Source of the DNA: Bactrocera neohumeralis
Taxonomy: Eukaryota > Arthropoda > Insecta > Diptera > Tephritidae
Direction: 5' to 3'
Assembly (NCBI RefSeq): GCF_024586455.1
Contig: NW_026091547.1
Coordinates: 62,001-126,000 of the forward strand
DNA: 64,000 bases
Made by a program: the position numbers and the translations under genes. How positions within the stretch are numbered: the first letter of the stretch is position 1; each line of letters opens with the position of its first letter. The notes beneath the pieces are model-generated. The model ran no database searches. It was not told the DNA's origin and saw only the letters and a program-made list of their open reading frames with translations. This document shows positions 11,330 to 22,226 of this stretch, one piece after another.

Positions 11330-11738
11330 TAATATTTTGTTCATTCATAACTTTTATATTCTTGCATCATGCTGCTACAAAGTACATGGTAATTGTTTTG
11401 TTCACCTATACTAATCGAGGTAGATTTCGAGTTATATCGTGAAATTCCAGAGGTAAATTTATAATTTTTTTTTTATAGTGGGCATAGCTCCGCTCCTAAC
11501 AACTTCATAGTTGCATCCAAAAGTGAGAAAGAGGCCGCTCCAGTAATTTTCAGGATGTACTTTAAGTTTATTAGTAAAACTTCAGATTTATCGTAAAATT
11601 AAAAGTTCCAAAATAACTACATTTTCGTAAACAAAATAAAATTTGTACAGTTAAATTGAAATTTTATGAGAATAATCCAAATTGTGTGTAAGTTCAAGAG
11701 GTATATATGCTTATATAAATTTCGTGAAATGAAATAAG
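11330..11738. other. Upstream flank of the odorant receptor, nothing recognised
   Basis: Lies 5' of the receptor gene and probably contains its promoter, but no motif can be assigned. A stretch near 11470-11540 ('gtgggcatagctccgctcc') faintly resembles the GC-poor repeats of the window. Confidence 0.4.
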
Positions 11739-11739
11739 T

Positions 11740-12629
11740 TTATGGCGATTATTGTCTATCCCATAGCAGAGTACACAAGTGGTTTCAACGTTTTCAAAGT
11801 GGTCTTGAGGACGTAAATGACGATAGACATGTGGGCCAATCAAAATCTGTGATCACCGGAAATTCCTTCGAAACTGTGCGTGAATTCATCAAAAATAAGC
11901 CGAAGTCATCATTGAATTTCATGGAAATGGAATTGAACATCTCCAAAACATCGATTTATCGCATTTTGGGGCTTTGGGGAACATTTGGGCTTACGGAACA
12001 TCATTAAAGAGGTCAAAAAGGACAAATACTTCCTTTACAATATTGTGAATGATGACGAAACGTGGTGTTTCCAATATTATCCCAAAATGAAACGCCAGAG
12101 TGCTGAATGGAAGGCACCTGACGAGCCGAAACCCAAAAAATCGCGCATGAAGATGTTAAAAGTGAAGACAATGCTGATTTGTTTTTGATTCCAAGGGTAG
12201 TGTCCACAAAAAATTTGTTGCACCTGGCCAAAACGTTAATGCGGTATCCTACTTTGGAGTTTTGAAGTGTTTGGTGCGCCGTATTCGACGTTTTTGGCCC
12301 GAACATCACGAAGATGAAAGTTGGCGTTTGTGCCCCATTATGCGACATCTCATCGATCGACGCTTGTGACCGATTATTTCACCAAAAATCACATTTTAAC
12401 CATTAACCACACCCTTATTCACCTGATATAGTACCATGCTACTGTTTCCTTTTCAGAAAAATGCATTTGCCCATGAAAGGAAAGCGTTATGCAGACGTAG
12501 AGGCCATTCAAAAGGCTTGCCCCGGCATACTGGCGGCCATACCGGACAACGAGCTAAAACACTCGTTTGACATGCTTTTGGACCGTACAAAAAGCTGTAT
12601 TGAAGCAGAAGGAAACTATTTTCAATAAA
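11740..12629 (+). pseudogene. Mariner-like transposase, degraded
   Basis: Several frames together give a mariner-type transposase: the helix-turn-helix linker ('VHKWFQRFQSG' type, near 11775), 'DDETWCFQYYPKMKRQSAEW' with the first catalytic Asp (12050-12110), 'KVKTMLICF' then a stop and 'DSKGSVHKKFVAPGQNVNA' (12190-12245), and the C-terminus 'DNELKHSFDMLLDRTKSC' ending 'AEGNYFQ' (12535-12625). The second catalytic region is scrambled between 12330 and 12470. Stops and frameshifts make it inactive. Terminal inverted repeats were not found. Confidence 0.85.
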
Positions 12630-13035
12630 ATTAATAAATAATTTTGCCGAAAAAACCATTTGTTCTGTGTTTTTTTAAGTCCTTTTCTACTTTGGAAGGC
12701 TCTTTGTACACTAGTCGTTTAAAACTATAACTTCCTACACTTATGAGTTGTAGAGAAATGCTTGATGTTATGTTCTTAGTAAATAACCTAAATAGAACAG
12801 TTATAACTCTTTTCTTTCCTATCGGTAGTTAAATTTAATATCCCGGTTCACTTTTCGAGGCAGTTTAGACCCTTACTGTTAAAATCTTGTTGATCAAATT
12901 CTGAACTTAACAATTCATTCAGTCGCACATACCATGATTTTAATTCTCATTCCTGCATTTTTAATTAAGCCTGATTCAGTTTTCGAAATTAAGAAGACTA
13001 TATTAGCCGTGTTTTCTTTGACCATCACAAGTTAA
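12630..13035. other. Non-coding stretch, nothing recognised
   Basis: No frame or repeat signature seen between the mariner and the RTE scrap. Confidence 0.5.
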
Positions 13036-13117
13036 TAGCTAAATCTTCTTCTTCTTAATTGGCGTAGACACCGCTTACGCGATTATAGCCGAGTTAACAA
13101 CAGCGCGCCAGTCGAGC
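13036..13117 (-). mobile_element. RTE retrotransposon 3'-end scrap
   Basis: In reverse complement the sequence runs 'ctggcgcgctgttgttaac', then 'gcgtaagcggtgtctacgcc', then 'aattaagaagaagaaga'. This is the last coding codons, stop and (AAG)n tail of the RTE element at 17869-21133. Extreme 5' truncation is typical of target-primed reverse transcription. Confidence 0.9.
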
Positions 13118-14430
13118 TAAATCATGGACAAATAAAACGCACTTAGCTTATTCCATACATTCGCTTAAAAATGAAGTGGGTTGGTAATGCGGACAAGAAC
13201 AATCAGATGATACTATATGTACAATTTAGTTGGAAATTTCAAATTTGTAAACGGAATATTAATATGCTATACGTATATTTATTTTAGTTATTTGAGGTCT
13301 AGAATACAAAAAACTGAAAACAAGTGTTATCACAAAATATTCTCAAAATAGGAGTATTTTAGAACTACTCTCGGTTATAACAGTTAGTTATAAAGCTGAG
13401 TTAGATTAGCCTCAATTTATTTCTCTTCACTTTATAAATCTGCACGAAATCATATGTCAGAGTTCTAGTTAATCTGTTTCTAAATTCTCTTCACCAATTC
13501 ATGCCTATTGTCTATGGTTCACACTGCGCCATTTAATCACTTACGTTTCCTTGTGCTCTTTATTCGTCCACTATCACCGTCTGTTTCGTAGTGCATGCAC
13601 TTTAAGCGGAAAATCATCAATCAGTACGCTTTTATACTTGGCCATAATCTTTTTCGCACTAACAAAACCTCTTGTGTGTGCATGTGTTAGTGTGTGTTAT
13701 GCATGAGCTTTTACTAGTATTGTTTATACAGATCGGCTAACTTGGCCAAACGTTAATTAAAAGTTTCGCCAAGCAACTAATTGGCCTGTTTGAATGAGTG
13801 TGTGGGCTTATATGTGTGTGCATGAATCGTAAATGTGGCCATCGAAAAGTTTTGCAAATCGTTCCTCCCCATTGGATTGCAACTGTTCTTGTTCATGCCA
13901 CTTTGTCCCGAAGCCCTTCTGTACTCCGCGCAGTTTAAATTTACTCCCGTATTCACGTCGTAATTTGGTAAGCTTGTGGCCGGGTCGTTGTTGAGCGGCG
14001 TCATACGGACCCCTGAAGGGACATTGTTGCTGTTCAGAAACGGAAGCAAGGAGGTTGAATTGATTGATCACTGGTTGATGATGTAGACATGTAGATTTGT
14101 TTCTGCCATATATTGCTCGATATAGTTGTAGTACTTACTGTTTACTTCTGTTTAGCTTCTACGTAAATAATAAATAATGTATGTGCAGGGAAATAGATAG
14201 GCATTAATAATTTGTATAGGAAAACTTTGGTGAGTAGGAATATTAATTTTCTTAATAATAATTTGGCGAAATTTAATCTGAACCTTTTAGACTAAGTTAA
14301 CTATTAAAGAACCTGTCAATTTACAACGTCCTTAATAAGTTTGTAAGCCATGAATATAATATTACTAGGGTATTGTTATATATTATATTATAATTCGGTT
14401 TCATACTTTAGCTAAGTTTACAGCTATACA
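13118..14430. other. Non-coding stretch, nothing firmly recognised
   Basis: Two overlapping minus-strand frames of about 90 codons lie at 13777-14071, in a less AT-rich patch. Neither shows a known domain or clear splice context, so neither is called. A short GT-rich run is at 13675-13700. Confidence 0.45.
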
Positions 14431-14712
14431 CATGTTCTTCTTCTTTACTGGCACCTCTACGCCGAATTAACAACAGCGCGACAGTCGTTTCTTCTTTTTG
14501 CTATTTGTCGCAAATTTGAAATACCAAGTACAGCCAGTTCATTCTCTCCTTGAACGGAGTGGAAGTATTCCTCTCCTCTGCTTCCACCGGGGGGTACCGA
14601 ATCGAAAACCTTCAAAGCTGGATTGTTATATTCTATCCGGATTACATAGCCTAGCCAGCGTAGCCGCTGCCTCCTAATTCGCCGAACTTCTGGTTTTCGG
14701 AAAGCTGTTACT
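14431..14712 (-). mobile_element. Diverged RTE-type 3' fragment
   Basis: Reverse complement shows the RTE C-terminal coding pattern in degraded form: a 'rich in cca/ggt' block matching 'PAGGSRGRGRPPLRWKDQVE', the 'RNDCRAVVNSA' end and 'ggcgtagaggtgccagtaaag' tail. It is more diverged than the copies at 17.9, 41.8, 43.6 and 56.2 kb, so it is an older insertion or a related subfamily. Confidence 0.7.
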
Positions 14713-14740
14713 TAACTTATAATGAGCTGGGATTATCATT

Positions 14741-15040
14741 TTATAATGAACAGACTTACTCCAGAATAACGTTTGCAAATCATGGAAACTTATTACCAAA
14801 ATAATGATTCGGATCGCTCGCTGGGTTCAGTATTCAGTCGAAATAATCGCCCAGCAGAGTCGGTAATTCGAGTAATCATGAATTGCGGGATTACAAAATC
14901 AAATGAAGCCGGTCATAATCCTACAGTCAGTGGAGAACGCTATAGAGCCATTCTTAATGACTTTTTCCTGCTTGAATTGGAAGATTCTGATGGGGACCGT
15001 CGTGACGTGACACTTGATTAGAAACTCACCCTGTATTTGA
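14741..15040 (+). pseudogene. Tc1/mariner-like transposon (DUF4817-type transposase), internally deleted
   Basis: The frame starts 'MNRLTPE' then a stop, then 'LQIMETYYQNND' and 'NRPAESVIRVI', which fit the N-terminal helix-turn-helix of a multicopy insect Tc1/mariner-like transposase with a DUF4817 domain. It jumps directly to 'TVSGERYRAILNDFF', which is normally a few hundred residues later, just before the catalytic 'FQQDGAT' motif, which is lost. The right end 'gaaactcaccctgtat' is the type of terminal repeat seen in this family. A left terminal repeat was not located. Confidence 0.7.
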
Positions 15041-15985
15041 AAAACTAAAAATTTACCACATTTTACATTGTACTGTTGTTATTCATCCCTTATAAGAAAT
15101 ATTTTTCATATTTTCTCTTTATGTAAAAATAAAATAAGAGTTCAGAACTTATGATCGAGAAAAACGATTACAGCAGCTCACACGAATTTAAATAGTTCCT
15201 TTCAGGATATGATCCCAAAGGATCTATTTGAATATTGTTGATACGATTAAAGGATGAAATATTGCCTGAACCCACAAATAATTTGAAGAAAGAAGCAACC
15301 ATAGCCACGGTCTTATCGTTTACTCCCTCATATTCTCCGATTTGGTTTTCATAAAAGAAACCGTCAAGCGGTGAAGAAATGTATACTTTCTGTTGTAAGG
15401 TTGAAATTTTAATTACACATCACACTTCATCGAAGCCTTAGAAAATTCGTTTAAACGTGAATAATATTGTGAGCAAAGAAAAGTCAAATCAAGTAAACAT
15501 TTTCGAGAAGTTTTATTTTACAATAGAAAAACGAGGACAGAGGCACTAAGTTTGGAAAGAATTTAGTATACCGTCCCAGGATTTCAAGGATAAAAAGGAT
15601 ATGGTCGGATAGAGGAGATTATCCTGATAAAGGATATATATAGTTATAACCGCAGGAAGCTTATAGTTTTCGAGATATTCACGTTTAAAGTTCAAAATTT
15701 GCAATATTTTAATTACATATTTTCGATATATGAAATTAATTTTGCACTTATATTTTTCACTTTTATATCCACTAGCACTTCACTAATTCATTTGTACACA
15801 TTTATTTTATATAATATAGTGCAAAAATAGCTTTTAATATACATTTAAATTATTGTTGAATTATGATTATTTAAGAATAACAAATGAATTATAAATTGTT
15901 AAATAATCAGTGCTACCTTATCGACATCATTTGTAAAATAACTAAAAGAAATAAAGTGAACAGATTATACCCCAAATACGAGAAT
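15041..15985. other. Non-coding stretch, nothing recognised
   Basis: AT-rich sequence with short random frames only. Confidence 0.5.
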
Positions 15986-15989
15986 CAAC

Positions 15990-16185
15990 AACATATAAAA
16001 AAATAACCCTGGTCGGTCCAACACCGGGGGGTATCAAATTATTTTCGCGTTGAAATTCTTTTTTCGTAGGCGTCCTTCGGCGGTGCTCCAAAAAATTACC
16101 CTTGTCGGTCGATTTTTTTCTCCCCTAGAACTCATTTTTACATTGGCGGCCTTCAGGCCGCTTAAATTTTTTATATATTTTTTAT
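15990..16185. repeat. GC-rich palindrome-bearing block
   Basis: A sharply GC-richer block in AT-rich surroundings. It carries 'cctggtcggtccaacaccgg' and 'ttacccttgtcggtcgat', and 'ggcggccttcaggccgct', which is a near-perfect palindrome. The paired phrases 'cgtccttcggcggtgctcc' and 'ggcggccttcaggccgc' look like reiterations of one unit. Function and element class are unknown; it may belong to the adjacent LTR element or be an independent repeat. Confidence 0.5.
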
Positions 16186-16299
16186 TGTTTATCAACGATT
16201 ATGTTTCCTGTATTTAGGGTATAATATTTCTTTATATTTTTTTGTTTTAGTTTGTAAAATATTTTAGTACGGTATTGATTATTTGACAAATTTACAAAT

Positions 16300-16838
16300 T
16301 TATTTTTAGAAATGTCCATGTTTAAACCCCTCGATGATAGGGTATTCAAAATTCACTTACATCCGCGATTAATATTACAAATGAAAATGCGCGGGTAATT
16401 TGGTGCACAATTACTTTAATGTTTTGTATATTTAAAATACAATCAAGTTTTAAATCTATACATATAGACGAATTTAGAACGGTGTTGTGTTCAATTAAAT
16501 TATTGTTGAGTTGAGACAGGATGCAGCTCGCAGGAACTGGATTGACACGAAATTGTTTCTAGCACGTGGGAACTTTGTTGTGGCGAATATCCAATCGAAT
16601 GTTGATGTGCGATGAGTGTCTGGCGAATGTGTCGAACGACTGTTGACGTGCGGATTGTATGAGACGAATTGAGTCTGCTTTCCCGTTGCCCATCCTTTTT
16701 GTTGAGTGGGTTGGCGTACAGATGTGTTGAGTTTTGCTGTAGTGTCATCAGGTGTGGTGAATTGCACTGTAGCATTAGGATGCGCCAATTTTACCGGGTA
16801 GAGGGGGTGGATGCTTAACTCATTTAAACATCCTGGGC
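16300..16838 (-). repeat. Probable 3' LTR of a BEL/Pao element
   Basis: On the minus strand a purine tract 'ctagggggcccagga' (near 16840) is followed by 'tgtttaaatgagttaagc', the arrangement of polypurine tract and LTR start in BEL/Pao elements. The other LTR edge cannot be fixed because no second LTR is present; 16300 is a guess. The open frame inside (16495-16890) is LTR sequence rather than a gene. Confidence 0.6.
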
Positions 16839-17329
16839 CCCCTAGGTGAATATTTTGCCTAGTTTTGTATATGCATATAATCTGAGACATGTAATATGTA
16901 ATGGTTTTAATAGAAAATTGTATTTTGTGGAAGTATTGGTGCTTGAGGTAGTAATTGCTTTTGCGTGTTTTGACGACTTATTGTATTATTATAACAAAAA
17001 GTTGTTTGCTTGTATTAAATTGTTAGCGGTTATTTAAATTTCTTATTTCATCGGTATGGTATACAGGTTGTTTATTATTTGCCTTTTCTATGTTATCGGC
17101 TTATAAAGGATAGTAACTCCATGCTTGGCTCAGATGTGGCCAAAATGGGTACTCCTTTGTCCTAGATTTAGGACTATGAAATTAGAGGGATCTTGCGAGA
17201 GAATGGCCGTGAATGGAGAACGGCTTCGATTCATAGAGTTAATGCGTTGTATAGCTGATTCCCATTAATCACCAACGTGAGGATCGCTTATGTCGATGTA
17301 GATAATTTTATTATATTATAAATATTAAT

Positions 17330-17855
17330 AATATTTAAGTGCGTATGCATAATTTGACAAGTAGTAGCCCACCACCGCTCTCGGATTTGTTTAGAAATGG
17401 TTTTTTGTTTTCATTATTGGCGAAAGCCATCCTGCGGGGTCGAAAGGTTAGGAACATATATTTGTGTTTTTATATGAGGTTGTCGGAGGGAATAAGACCT
17501 TGCTTTTTCTACCTTTATGTGGGGTATTGCAAAATTGTGGCTCTAGTGGTTGTCGTACGACGTACCGGTCAATATTTGATCGAGTAGTTGTGGCTTTAGA
17601 GAAGTCTTCACAATACTGATCTTCTACAGTTTTGTTTTTTATACGGGGAAGTTTCCTTAACTTTTGAAATTTCCTTAATTGTGAATTAAGGTATTTGTTT
17701 TTATTATACTCAACTTGAGTTGGTATGGTGGTAACTGGTTCTGTAACTAGTTCACATTGTATTTCGCTGTCTAGCGTTTGAATTTTTTGTGCCTTTGAGC
17801 AACATGGTGTCTCTTGGCAATTTTTACAGTTTTGGGTTTCGGAATTTGCTTTTGC
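17330..17855 (-). pseudogene. BEL/Pao internal region, 140-codon open stretch, unassigned
   Basis: Immediately beyond the RTE insertion, the minus strand has an open stretch without a start codon. It begins 'YEFIAKANSE', has a Cys cluster 'CKNCQETPCCSKA', and continues with a basic 'LRKFQKLRKLPRIKNK'. It is close to, but not in the frame of, the zinc-knuckle segment on the far side of the insertion. It could be the protease-proximal end of gag-pol; no protease motif is visible. Confidence 0.4.
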
Positions 17856-17868
17856 AATAAACTCGTAA
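17856..17868. repeat. Target site duplication, left copy (RTE copy 1)
   Basis: AATAAACTCGTAA, repeated exactly at 21134-21146 on the other side of the RTE element. Confidence 0.95.
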
Positions 17869-20800
17869 GGAGGATGGAGTCATGTGTAGAAGTTCACGCA
17901 AGTGAGGAAAGTTCTCTGATCGCCATTCACTTGGGAGTGGCCAGAAACGATTCTTTTACACATGGCTCAAGCAGCTCACAACTTCCGGTCTTTGACCAAG
18001 TATCCTCTGGGTAGCCTAAGAACATCCGTTCGAAGGCGAGCTAATGTGAGAAGGCGAAACATCCCCTGCTTAGGGTTGTGCGCTGGGTTTGGGACCCGCC
18101 ACGTAAAAAACACCCCCAATGAAAAGAAAGCGACAGCCTCGGAAGAGAAACCCCCTTTTGATGACGACCATGGCAAACGAAATAAGGACTACGAGATAAG
18201 GGCATGCACCTGGAATGTCCGGACCCTTAATTGGGAAGGTGCCGCTGCCCAGCTGGTTGATGTCCTCGCGAAAATAAAGGCTGACATCACCGCCGTCCAA
18301 GAAATGCGATGGACGGGACAAGGACAAAGAAGAGTAGGTCCTTGTGACATTTACTACAGTGGCCATATAAAGGAGCGCAAGTTTGGTGTTGGAATCGTGG
18401 TGGGAGAGAGACTCCGTCGCCGAGTACTATCATTCACTCCGGTGAATGAACGTCTAGCCACAATCCGCATCAAAGCGAGATTCTTCAACATATCGCTGAT
18501 TTGCGCCCACGCCCCGACGGAAGAGAAGGACGATGTGACCAAAGATGCCTTCTATGAGCGCTTGGAGCGCGCTTATGAGAGCTGCCCCCGCCACGATGTC
18601 AAAATCGTGCTTGGCGACTTTAACGCCAGGGTGGGCAAAGAAGGTATATTTGGCACTACGGTCGGTAAATTCAGCCTCCACGACGAAACATCCCCAAATG
18701 GGTTGAGGCTGATCGACTTCGCCGGGGCCCGAAATATGGTTATCTGTGGTACTAGATTCCAGCACAAGAAGATACATCAAGCTACCTGGCAGTCTCCGGA
18801 TCGAAAAGCCACCAACCAGATCGATCATGTTGTGATAGACGGAAGACACGTCTCCAGTGTTCTAGACGTGCGTACGCTCCGAGGTCCTAACATCGACTCG
18901 GATCACTATCTTGTTGCAGCCAAGATACGCACCCGCCTCTGTGCAGCAAAAAACGCACGTCAACAAACACAAGGAAGGTTCGACGTCGAGAAGCTGCAAT
19001 CACAACAGACAGCCGAACGATTTTCTACTCGGCTTGCACTCCTGCTCTCTGAGAGCACTCGTCAACAACTCGGTATAAGGGAACTGTGGGACGGCATTTC
19101 AAATTCCTTACGTACAGCTGCAACCGAAACCATTGGTTTTCGGAAAGTCCAAAAGAACAGCTGGTACGACGAGGAGTGCCGTGTCGCAGCGGAGAGAAAA
19201 CAGGCTGCCTACCTCGCAACGTTACGATCGACCACTACACGTGCGGGATGGGATAGATACCGAGAGTTGAAGAGGAAGCGAGACGCATTTGCAGACAGAA
19301 GAAGAAAGAGGCCGAAATGCGTGAGTACGAAGAGCTTGATAAGCTGGCCGACAGGGGTAATGCTCGAAAATTCTACGAAAAATGCGGCTTACAGAAGGTT
19401 TCAAGACCGGAGCATACTCTTGTAGAACCCCCAAAGGTGATCTAGTCACTGATGCCCAGAGCATACTTAAATTATGGAGGGAACACTTCTCCAGCCTGCT
19501 GAATGGCAGTGAACGCACAACACCAGGAGAAGAAGAACCCGATTCCCCAATCGATGACGATGGAGCAGACGTTCCATTACCCGACCATGAAGAAGTTCGA
19601 ATAGCAATTGCCCGCCTCAAAAACAACAAAGCGGCAGGGGCCGACGGACTACCGGCCGAGCTATTCAAACACGGCGGCGAAGAACTAATAGGGTGCATGC
19701 ATCAGCTTCTTTGTAAAATATGGTCGGACGAAAGCATGCCCAACGATTGGAATTTAAGTGTGCTATGCCCAATCCATAAAAAAGGAGACCCCACAATCTG
19801 CGCCAACTACCGTGGGATTAGCCTCCTCAACATCGCATATAAGGTTCTATCGAGCGTATTGTGTGAAAGATTAAAGCCCACCGTCAACAAACTGATTGGA
19901 CCTTATCAGTGTGGCTTCAGACCTGGAAAATCAACAACCGACCAGATATTCACCATGCGCCAAATCTTGGAAAAGACCCGTGAAAGGAGAATCGACACAC
20001 ACCACCTCTTTGTCGATTTCAAAGCTGCTTTCGACAGCACGAAAAGGAGCTGCCTTTATGCCGCGATGTCTGAATTTGGTATCCCCGCAAAACTAATACG
20101 GCTGTGTAAGTTGACGCTGAGCAACACGAAAAGCTCCGTCAGGATCGGGAAGGACCTCTCCGAGCCGTTCGATACCAAACGAGGTTTCAGACAAGGCGAC
20201 TCCCTATCGTGTGATTTCTTCAACCTGCTTCTGGAGAAAATAGTTCGAGCTGCAGAACTAAACAGAGAAGGTACCATCTTCTATAAGAGTGTACAGCTGC
20301 TGGCGTATGCCGACGATATTGATATCATCGGCCTCAACACCCGCGCCGTTAGTTCTGCTTTCTCCAGGCTGGACAAGGAAGCACAGAAAATAGGTCTGGC
20401 AGTGAACGAGGGCAAAACGAAATATCTCCTGTCATCAAACAAACAGTCGTCGCACTCGCGACTTGGCTCTCACGTCACTGCTGACAGTCATAACTTTGAA
20501 GTTGTAGATAATTTCGTCTACTTAGGAACCAGTATTAACACCACGAACAATGTCAGCCTGGAAATCCAACGCAGGATTGCTCTTGCCAACAGGTGCTACT
20601 TCGGACTGCGTAGGCAATTGAAAAGTAAAGTCCTCTCTCGACGAACAAAAACTAAACTCTATAAGTCCCTCATAATTCCCGTCCTGCTATATGGTGCAGA
20701 GGCTTGGGCGATGACAGCAACCAATGAGTCGACGTTACGACTTTTCGAGAGAAAAATTCTGCGAAAGATTTATGGTCCTTTGCGCATTGGCCACGGCGAA

Positions 20801-21133
20801 TATCGCATTCGATGGAACGATGAGCTGTACGAGATATACGACGACATTGACATAGTTCAGCGAATTAAAAGACAGCGGCTACGCTGGCTAGGTCATGTTG
20901 TCCGGATGGATGAAAACACTCCAGCTCTGAAAGTATTCGACGCAGTACCCGCCGGGGGAAGCAGAGGAAGAGGAAGACCTCCACTCCGTTGGAAGGACCA
21001 AGTGGAGAAGGACCTGGCTTCGCTTGGAATATCCAATTGGCGCCACGTAGCGAAAAGAAGAAACGACTGGCGCGCTGTTGTTAACTCGGTTATAATCGCG
21101 TAAGCGGTGTCTACTCCAATTAAGAAGAAGAAG
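17869..21133 (+). mobile_element. RTE-clade non-LTR retrotransposon, copy 1 (nearly full length)
   Basis: A 3.27-kb element with a perfect 13-bp target duplication (17856-17868 and 21134-21146). It starts 'ggaggatggagtcatgtg' and ends 'cggtgtctac', a short linker and an (AAG)n tail. A single endonuclease-reverse transcriptase reading frame, a short 3' end and a simple trinucleotide tail are typical of the RTE clade. It lies inside the BEL/Pao element, so it inserted later. Copies or scraps are at 13.0, 24.4, 41.8, 43.6 and 56.2 kb. Confidence 0.9.
17962..21103 (+). pseudogene. RTE endonuclease-reverse transcriptase (two frameshifts)
   Basis: The product would nick target DNA and copy its own RNA there. 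Endonuclease (17962 to about 19270): 'RACTWNVRTLNWEG', 'VQEMRWTG', 'LICAHAPTEEKD', 'VLGDFNARVG', 'NQIDHVVIDG' and 'DSDHYLVAAK', that is, the Asn, Glu, Asp/Asn, Asp and His of apurinic-type endonucleases. Reverse transcriptase (19382-21103): 'ANYRGISLLN', 'GFRPGKSTTDQ', 'LFVDFKAAFDS', 'GFRQGDSLSCDF', and the catalytic 'LAYADDIDIIG'. Comparison with the other copies shows one-base deletions near 19276 and near 19380; the stretch between them is in the third frame ('RRICRQKKKEAEMREYE'). Otherwise the frames are open over more than 1000 codons, which suggests recent activity. The start Met at 17962 is the first in frame. Confidence 0.9.
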
Positions 21134-21146
21134 AATAAACTCGTAA
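21134..21146. repeat. Target site duplication, right copy (RTE copy 1)
   Basis: AATAAACTCGTAA, identical to 17856-17868. Confidence 0.95.
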
Positions 21147-21149
21147 TTT

Positions 21150-21430
21150 TTTTAATATGCGCCCTTTTTTGGTGTGATAGGGGATATGTGCTATAATGAA
21201 GCATTGTATGGTGTCTTTTATGACAATATAAGCATTTAAATTTGCTTTTGCAATTTGTAAATGTATGCGCATGTGACAGGCAATTTGTGCAAAGTCTTTT
21301 TGACCTGACAAAATTATTTCGTTCGTTAACTTTTAAGTTTTTAAACCTCTCGCAAGATTTAAGTTTATGCCCTCTTTTACATAGTTCGCATGACGAATTT
21401 TTTCGTTGTTCAGATGTGAACGATTGCGTT
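21150..21430 (-). pseudogene. BEL/Pao gag zinc-knuckle segment
   Basis: The minus-strand frame encodes three Cys/His clusters in series: 'CELCKRGHKLKSC', 'CTNCLSHAHTFTNC' and 'CLYCHKRHHTMLH'. This triple array is the nucleic-acid-binding end of BEL/Pao gag. It is one frame away from the gag segment at 21461-22144, with a frameshift between them near 21460, and is cut off by the RTE insertion at its C-terminal side. Confidence 0.85.
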
Positions 21431-21460
21431 TTGTGAAAGTTTTTGTTACTAACTTGGGGT

Positions 21461-22144
21461 CTATTGGTCGTGTTTGTTCTTAGTTATGATTATTTTTTCT
21501 TCTAACCTTTCCGCGATTTCATATTGGGTGGTGAGAAAATCTTTCATTTGTTGCCACGTTGGGCACTTTTTCCGTGATGAGAGAGATTGCTCCCATAGAA
21601 GTAACGACTTTTCTGGTAATGCGGCGGTGCAAATGTTTACCAGAATTGGGTCCCAGTTGTCTATGGGAATATTTTGTGTCGACAGAATCGACAAACAATT
21701 AGAAACAGTGGATTGTAGTCTTACAAATTCTTCACTTGTTTCTTTCTTGATTTTAGGCAAGTTTAATAGTGTCGTTACTTGTTTATCGACCAGTATTCTT
21801 TCGTTTTCATATCTAGCTTTTAGAGCTTCCCAAGCCAAATTGAAATTATCGTCATTAAAAGCGAACTGTTTTACTATTATGCCTGCTTGAACTTTAGCTT
21901 TGTATCTGAGGTGATACAATTTTTGCGCTTGTGATAATTGAGGATGGTTTATGTACACGGCCGTGAACATCTCCCGGAAGGACGGCCATTCCTCATAACC
22001 TCCGTAAAAGGTTTCTGTGTCACATGCGGGCACCTCGAGTTGGATGCCTGAACTTGCCTTCTGACTGTCTTCTTGTGGCAGTTCTACTCTCGGATGTGGA
22101 GTAGGTGCAGTTACTTTTATTAGCTTTAATTGATCGGAGATCAT
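21461..22144 (-). pseudogene. BEL/Pao gag (DUF1759) fragment, 227 codons
   Basis: A long open frame with the DUF1759 pattern of Pao/BEL gag: 'EWPSFREMFTAVYINHP', 'QKLYHLRYKAK', 'NLAWEALKARYENER' and 'TWQQMKDFLTTQYE'. Gag would build the particle that packages the RNA. The usual gag N-terminus is absent: upstream coding continues only to about 22190, where unrelated sequence begins. The frame ends in a stop before the zinc knuckles, which are in another frame. Confidence 0.85.
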
Positions 22145-22226
22145 AGCTTTCGTTATTTCATATTGGTCTAAGCAGTTTTCGTAAATATCTTAAGCCGATG
22201 ATTTAAAATTTGGTGGTAGATCTGAA

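Larger units (their letters stand above)
16839..22190 (-). mobile_element. BEL/Pao retrotransposon, pol-deleted, interrupted by RTE
   Basis: Reading on the minus strand, the order is a gag fragment (22144-21461), zinc-knuckle coding (about 21430-21150), the RTE insertion (17869-21133), then gag-adjacent sequence (17855-17330), unassigned sequence and the polypurine tract/LTR. No protease, reverse transcriptase or integrase remains, so pol was lost by deletion. The 5' LTR is missing: the element stops abruptly near 22190 against an unrelated env remnant. It cannot move by itself. Confidence 0.8.

Noticed and set aside
13777..14071. Two overlapping minus-strand frames of about 90 codons
   Set aside because: No domain, no homologous feature and no splice context; two frames open at once argues for chance.
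16495..16890. 131-codon minus-strand frame
   Set aside because: It spans the purine tract and start of the BEL LTR; LTR sequence, not a gene.
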